Assembly: GCA_019137115.1 (NCBI GenBank)
Contig: JAGVSV010000283.1
Location: 1-18,359, forward strand
DNA: 18,359 nt
Source of the DNA: Bacillota bacterium
Lineage (GTDB): Bacteria > Bacillota > Clostridia > Christensenellales > Aristaeellaceae
Direction: 5' to 3'
This document shows positions 14,655-18,359 of this stretch, piece after piece. Both the position numbers and the translations under genes were made by a program. The notes beneath the pieces are model-generated. The model was not told the origin of the DNA. It saw nothing but the letters and a program-made list of their open reading frames with translations, and did no database searches. The number at the start of each line of letters is the position of its first letter. Positions within the stretch are counted from its first letter, which is position 1.

Positions 14655-15716
14655 TCACGGCATCATGGGCTCCGCCTGGTCCGGGTATACCCTTGTCTCC
14701 TGGTCCAGGCTCTGCGCACTTATATTCCAGACAACCCAGCGCATCTCCTCCGTGTCCGCGTTGGTCAGCAGGAACGTTATGCGCACTTCGTCACGGCGAG
14801 AGGCATAATCGCTGTCATAGATGGTGGCATCGATGTACTCAACCTGTATGCGCCATTCGCACTGCCGCATAGGTATCAAAGAAGGACGTTTTGCTCATCG
14901 TTTGGCCAGCCACCTCGCCCGCTTCTGCCAGCGCGGCAAAGCCCAACAGCTGCTCGTAGGTAATCGCCAGCGCGCTTACTTCGCCACACACCGTACAGTA
15001 AAACGCATAGATCGGCTGGTTAAGGATCAGGCCGAGCGTTTCGCTGTCCGGTATGTAGACGATATTTGCCCCAAGGTTTTCGTTCAGGGCGGCCGCCAGT
15101 TTTTGTGTGGGCAGGTCGCTTCGGTACAATAGGCTGACGCCCATGGCCGCGCTCCCATTGTTCAGCGTCGCCACCATGAACTCGCCTGGATTGAGGGACT
15201 CTAAGCCCGTCAGCATCATCAGGCACTGCAAACCGCGCTCAATCGGCGCTTCCAGCGGCATTCCGGCAAAGCGGGCGTCATTGGCGCGGCGGTCGAACGT
15301 TACCGGCAACGAAAGCACCAGCGCGTCAGCAGGGGCAGCCATCGGCTGAATCTCGGCTGTGAGAAGAAGGGGCAACTGTCCGGCCGCAGGCGTTGCGCAA
15401 GCTGGTGGAAGGGTGGCTCCACCGTCCTCCTGCGCGGGTACGGCCGATGGTTGATCGGTGGAGATCATCGGGCTTCGGTGGGGTGAGGTGAAGGCGATGC
15501 CAGCGCCGCGTCCTGTGTGGCGGACAGCTCCTGCATGGGCACGGGCAATGTGGCCGCGGGGGAGATCTGCGGGGCGGTCGTTGTTGGCAGCGAAACCGCC
15601 TCCGCGCGCAACGACCTGTCCATGACGTTCTCCATCAGCCACGGCAGCGCCAGCCCCGCACACAGCACACAGACCACGCCCACAATGCCCAGCGCGCGCT
15701 TTCCAGATTTCCTCAT
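14655..15716 (-). pseudogene. Membrane-anchored extracytoplasmic protein of unknown function, interrupted by two frameshifts
   Basis: Three pieces read as one protein of about 350 residues. Piece 1 (15716-15465) has a signal/anchor segment (RALGIVGVVCVLCAGLALPW) and a Pro/Thr/Ser/Ala-rich linker, ending at TGA 15467-15465. Piece 2, in the -1 frame, continues the same linker style and then a folded region (for example FAGMPLEAPIERGLQCLMML and YAFYCTVCGEVSALAITYEQ) to a stop at 14841-14839. Piece 3 (within about 14879-14655) returns to the frame of piece 1 and ends in VEYIDATIYDSDYASRRDE and a beta-rich tail. The natural crossing points are near 15475 and 14860. The start overlaps the kinase stop as ATGA, so the protein probably served the two-component system as a sensor accessory or target. 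I recognise no family. ATG 15468 could in principle restart piece 2, but it would have no signal peptide. Confidence 0.6.
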
Positions 15717-17164
15717 GATGATGAACCTTCCTCATGTTTGATACCGGGATCATCATCGGGCGGCGATGTATCGTCAGTGCCATCGGGATATATCCGGGAT
15801 GTAAAAGATACCGACACACGGGTACCGGCGCCTTCCCGGCTCTCGATCACCAGCTGTGCGCCGTGCAGCCGCGCGATGCGTCGGCACAGCGCCAGCCCCA
15901 GCCCCGCACCCTGCTGGGAACGGGCGCGCGATTTGTCCACCATGTAAAAAGGCTCCGTCACCCGCGCCAGGTGCTCCGCCGGGATGCCCACCCCGTGGTC
16001 GGTGACGGACAGCACGCCATCCCTGGCTGAAAGCACCACGTCCTGCCCGGCGCCCGACGCCTTGATGGCGTTGGACAGCAGGTTCTGCAGCATCGTTCCG
16101 ATCAGGTCGCGGTCGCACACCAGCGTCTCCATATCAGCCTGACAGACCACGCGCACCCCCCGCTCGGCGCTCAACGCTGCTACCGCGGCTTGCGCCTCCT
16201 CAAAAAGCGCGCTCACATCACAGGGCTGCATCTGTGGCTTGATGCCGCTGTCCAGAAGCGATAAGTCCAGCAGCTTGAACGCCATGCGCTCCAGCCCCTC
16301 CCCCTGGGACACGATGGCGTCCAACGCCTGCTGCGCGCTCTCGGGCGGCAGCTGCGAACGGCGCAACAGATCGGTATACCCGATCATGCTGGTCAGCGGC
16401 GTTTTCATTTCGTGCGCCATGTCGGCGATAAACTACTTTTGCGCCTCGTCGCGCTTTTTGAGCGCCGCCACATGGCTTTCGATCGAGTCGGCCATTGCGT
16501 TGAACGTCGCGGCCAGCGCGCCTACCTCATCATGTGGGTGCACCACCGGCGCGCGGGCATCATATGCTCCGCCCGACAACCGTTCTGCCGCCGCACCCAG
16601 CCTGCGCATTGGCGCAAAACTCCACCGGACAGACACATACAAAAGGATTGCCAACACAGCGCACATGAAGAGAATCAGCAGCACCGCGTTGCGCGCCTGC
16701 GCGCGGGCGGTCTGGTATACCCGGCTTACGTCCCACGCGTAGGACAGCACGAATTCACTGCCCGCCGCCTGCGCATTTCCCCGGATCAGCTGGTATTGCC
16801 GCCCGTTCATGGCCCGCACTACGTATTGCCCGCTGCGCTCGGACACCAGGGACAGCAGGTTCTGATCCGGGAAACTGTCATAGAGGACAGCGCCCGCGCT
16901 GTCCATGATTGCCACCATGGGCGCGTTGGATATAAATCGCAGGCTGATGCGCACCGCGCGGTCATAGGCCTGCTGGCTCTGCATGCCCGCAAACGCCTCC
17001 ACGCTGGCCTGAAACGCGGCCGCGTACATGCCGTAGGCGTCCAGCCCGCGTCCCAGCTCGCTGGCCAGCGAATCGTGAAACGACGCCACCAGCAGGATGC
17101 CCGTGGCCGCGACCACCGCGACCAGGCACAGCGCCAGCGCCACCATCCGCGTGGACAGCTTCAT
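15713..17164 (-). pseudogene. Sensor histidine kinase with an in-frame TAG before the H-box
   Basis: Read through the stop, this is a normal class I kinase of about 482 residues. Order: membrane segment 1 (about 8-28), extracytoplasmic sensor domain (30-155), membrane segment 2 (158-179), HAMP (about 180-235), then HisKA with A-H-E-M-K-T-P (His251), N-box N-L-L-S-N-A-I-K-A-S, G1 DHGVGIP, F-box EPFYMVD and G2 G-A-G-L-G-L-A. Codon 244 is TAG (16435-16433), lying between D-E-A-Q-K and F-I-A-D-M-A-H-E. A single C-to-T change from CAG (Gln) explains it. As written, the sensor half and the kinase half are separated, so signalling should be lost unless the TAG is suppressed. The start overlaps the regulator stop and the stop overlaps the next gene, both as ATGA. 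Domain calls are firm; the signal sensed is unknown. Confidence 0.88.
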
Positions 17165-17749
17165 GTGGGCGCCTCCAGGCGGTAGCCCAGTTTGAACACG
17201 GTGACGATGATGTTCTCCCAGCCCAGTTTTTTGCGCAGCCGGCCAATGTGCATGTCCACGGTGCGTGTGCCGCCCATATAGTCATACCCGCAGGCGGTTT
17301 CCAGCAGCTGCTCGCGCGAAAGCGCCATGTTGCGGTGCCGCATCAGCATGTGCAGCAGCTCAAACTCCTGCGGCGTCATGTCCACCGGCTGCCCTGCCTG
17401 GGTGACGGTATGGGTATCCGGGTTGAGCACCACGTCATACACATGGAACGCATGCCCTGCAGGCGCGTGGCGGCGCAGGATACCATCCACCCGTGCCTGC
17501 AGCTCCACCGGATGAAAGGGCTTGAGCAAGTAATCATCCGCGCCCAGGCGCAGGCCGCGCACCCGGTCGGCGACCTCGATGCGTGCGGTCAGATACAGGA
17601 CAGGCGGCAGGACGGCATCTGCCTCCACCGGCTGTTCCACCAGCGCAAAGCCATCCATCTCCGGCATCATCACATCGATGATCGCCAGGTCAAACGTTTG
17701 CCTGCCTTCAGGCGCAAACGTTTGACCTGGCGATCAATATACGCGCCAT
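17161..17749 (-). pseudogene. OmpR/PhoB-family response regulator with rearranged receiver N-terminus
   Basis: The original start is visible: GGAGTG (17759-17754) and ATG 17749 encode M-A-R-I-L-I-A, a typical receiver opening. The sequence then enters a 23-bp inverted repeat and that frame stops at 17710-17708. The protein resumes in another frame at Q-T-F-D-L-A-I-I-D-V-M-M-P-E-M-D-G, with the phosphoacceptor Asp at 17676-17674. About 35-40 receiver residues are missing, including the acidic pair that binds magnesium. The rest is complete: Y-L-T-A, the conserved lysine in L-L-K-P-F-H-P, and an OmpR-type winged helix with D-M-T-P-Q-E-F-E-L-L, TRTVDMHIGRLRKKLG and a GYRLE end. Even if an internal start (near 17673) were used, the receiver could not be phosphorylated normally. 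The end overlaps the kinase gene by 4 bases. Confidence 0.85.
17679..17736. repeat. Perfect 23-bp inverted repeat with 12-base spacer (fold-back)
   Basis: Arm 1 is 17679-17701 and arm 2 is 17714-17736; the arms are exact reverse complements, with spacer 17702-17713. Arm 1 is coding sequence of the receiver domain (Q-T-F-D-L-A-I on the minus strand). Arm 2 joins an inverted copy of that coding sequence to the genuine start region of the same gene; the eight-base element TGATCGCC / GGCGATCA would be native on both sides. This looks like a template-switch or fold-back event, or an assembly artefact, rather than a terminator: there is no T tract and it lies inside a gene. Confidence 0.9.
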
Positions 17750-17804
17750 AATTCACTCCGGCTCCATAATACCAGATGGATGGCGGCAAGTTGTCACCGA
17801 ACTG

Positions 17805-17840
17805 TAAAAAAGAACGGCTTCCCCATGAAAGGAAAGCCGT
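17805..17840 (-). terminator. Rho-independent terminator of the diaminopimelate dehydrogenase gene
   Basis: Read on the minus strand, ACGGCTT (17840-17834) pairs with AAGCCGT (17820-17814). The stem can extend by GG/CC pairs after a mismatch, and is followed by TCTTTTTT. It begins 14 bases past the TAA stop at 17857-17855. Confidence 0.8.
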
Positions 17841-17854
17841 CGACAATGCGCAGG

Positions 17855-18359
17855 TTACAGCAGCCGCTGGATCAGTTCCTCCCGCGGCGTGGGGGAAAGG
17901 AGTACCGGCGGCACATCCAGCAGGGTGTAGGCGCCCGCCATGCCCTGTTGCGCCATGCGGTACGCCGCGCGCGCGCAGGCCACAAGCACGGACGCCGTAA
18001 ACTCCGGGTTGGAGTCCTTGTGGTCAGGCGTTGTGTGCCCGGTGCGGATCACGTGCCCTGCGTGCGGCATGGCTTTGTGGGTCAGGTTGAGCTCCTGCTG
18101 TGTCACAAACACCACCTGCGTGTCATAGGCGTCAAAGTAGTGCGGCATGGTTTTGATGCGCCGTTCGATGTCCGTGCGATCAGCTCCGGCCTTCGCCACC
18201 ACATAGCACAACCGCCCGTGCTTGTCGCGCGTTGTGAGCGCTGTCCCTTGGCCTGTGCGCGCTTTTTGAAGGGCGTCGGACTTGGGGATCGTATACTGCA
18301 CCGCGTCCTGTACGCCGGGCACCTCGCGCACCGCCGCGCCGTGCCCCTGGCTGATGCCC
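17855..18359 (-). CDS. ddh: meso-Diaminopimelate dehydrogenase, C-terminal part (5' end outside window)
   Basis: The frame is open to the window edge; 167 residues are visible, about half of the usual 320-330. Recognisable Ddh features are G-x-S-x-G-H-G-A-A-V-R-E-V-P-G-V (edge), D-A-V-Q-Y-T-I-P-K, K-T-M-P-H-Y-F-D-A-Y-D-T-Q-V-V-F-V, L-x-x-x-H-K-A-M-P-H-A-G-H-V-I-R-T-G, the D-S-N-P-E-F-T-A-S-V-L-V-A helix, AARAAYR-like C-A-R-A-A-Y-R-M, and the closing L-L-S-P-x-x-R-E-E-L-I. The enzyme makes meso-diaminopimelate, a precursor of lysine and peptidoglycan, in one NADPH-dependent step from tetrahydrodipicolinate. The C-terminal part shown carries substrate-binding and dimer-interface segments; the NADPH-binding Rossmann start is outside the window. 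It has its own terminator. Confidence 0.9.
   Translation of the reverse strand, partial: GISQGHGAAVREVPGVQDAVQYTIPKSDALQKARTGQGTALTTRDKHGRLCYVVAKAGADRTDIERRIKTMPHYFDAYDTQVVFVTQQELNLTHKAMPHAGHVIRTGHTTPDHKDSNPEFTASVLVACARAAYRMAQQGMAGAYTLLDVPPVLLSPTPREELIQRLL

Noticed and set aside
16433..16435. TAG recoded as glutamine or pyrrolysine in the kinase
   Set aside because: TAG is the normal stop of the sugar dehydrogenase, nqrD, nqrE, nqrF and the small nqr-linked gene, and no pyrrolysine machinery is visible. A point mutation or base error is simpler.
17679..17736. The inverted repeat as a transcription terminator or insertion-sequence end
   Set aside because: It has no T tract, it lies within a response regulator gene, and one arm is plainly coding sequence. 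No transposase or target duplication is nearby.
17766..17774. Extended -10 element (TGGTATTAT on the minus strand) as promoter of the two-component operon
   Set aside because: The transcript would begin at the ribosome binding site itself and there is no convincing -35 box at the right distance. It is possible but too weak to list.

Overview
The window looks like a chromosomal segment of a high-GC anaerobic member of the Bacillota, most likely class Clostridia. The evidence is strong AGGAGG-type ribosome binding sites, T-tailed hairpin terminators, a glycyl radical enzyme with its oxygen-sensitive activase, meso-diaminopimelate dehydrogenase, and exported proteins typical of gut Clostridia (DUF6273, CapA, leucine-rich repeat). 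The exact genus cannot be read from the sequence.

Layout. (1) 2-3715, plus strand: an operon of three exported proteins with 11- and 4-base overlaps. They are a DUF6273/coiled-coil/phosphodiester glycosidase protein (cut by the window edge), a CapA-like metallophosphoesterase and an internalin-like LRR protein, ending in a clear terminator. (2) 3827-4930: an exported PQQ-type sugar dehydrogenase (beta-propeller) with its own terminator. (3) 5024-9417: an operon for a sodium-pumping NADH dehydrogenase of NQR type, nqrB-C-D-E-F, starting directly from a promoter and lacking nqrA. A small unrecognised protein is its last gene. (4) 9549-14587: a second operon encoding a glycyl radical activase, an unusual glycyl radical enzyme (Cys382 followed by Asn-Trp, Gly700) and two Gfo/Idh/MocA oxidoreductases. 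The first oxidoreductase is broken by an internal deletion. The operon ends in a 12-bp-stem terminator. (5) 14655-17749, minus strand: a two-component system (OmpR-type regulator, histidine kinase) coupled to an anchored extracytoplasmic protein by ATGA overlaps. All three genes carry lesions: a fold-back palindrome replacing the start of the receiver domain, an in-frame TAG before the kinase H-box, and two compensating frameshifts. (6) 17855-18359, minus strand: the C-terminal part of meso-diaminopimelate dehydrogenase with its terminator.

How the parts may work together. The NQR-like complex would oxidise NADH and store the energy as a sodium gradient. The glycyl radical enzyme and the Gfo/Idh/MocA proteins look like a small catabolic module, plausibly for a sugar, cyclitol or related polyol, that would generate NADH; this link is inference from adjacency only.

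The most promising undescribed items are the NqrA-less NQR with its small partner protein and the glycyl radical enzyme whose active-site loop lacks the usual Cys-x-Glu. The run of disrupted genes between 12.8 and 17.8 kb is either a locus in decay or a patch of assembly error. The sequence alone cannot separate the two, but the exact lesions are listed.
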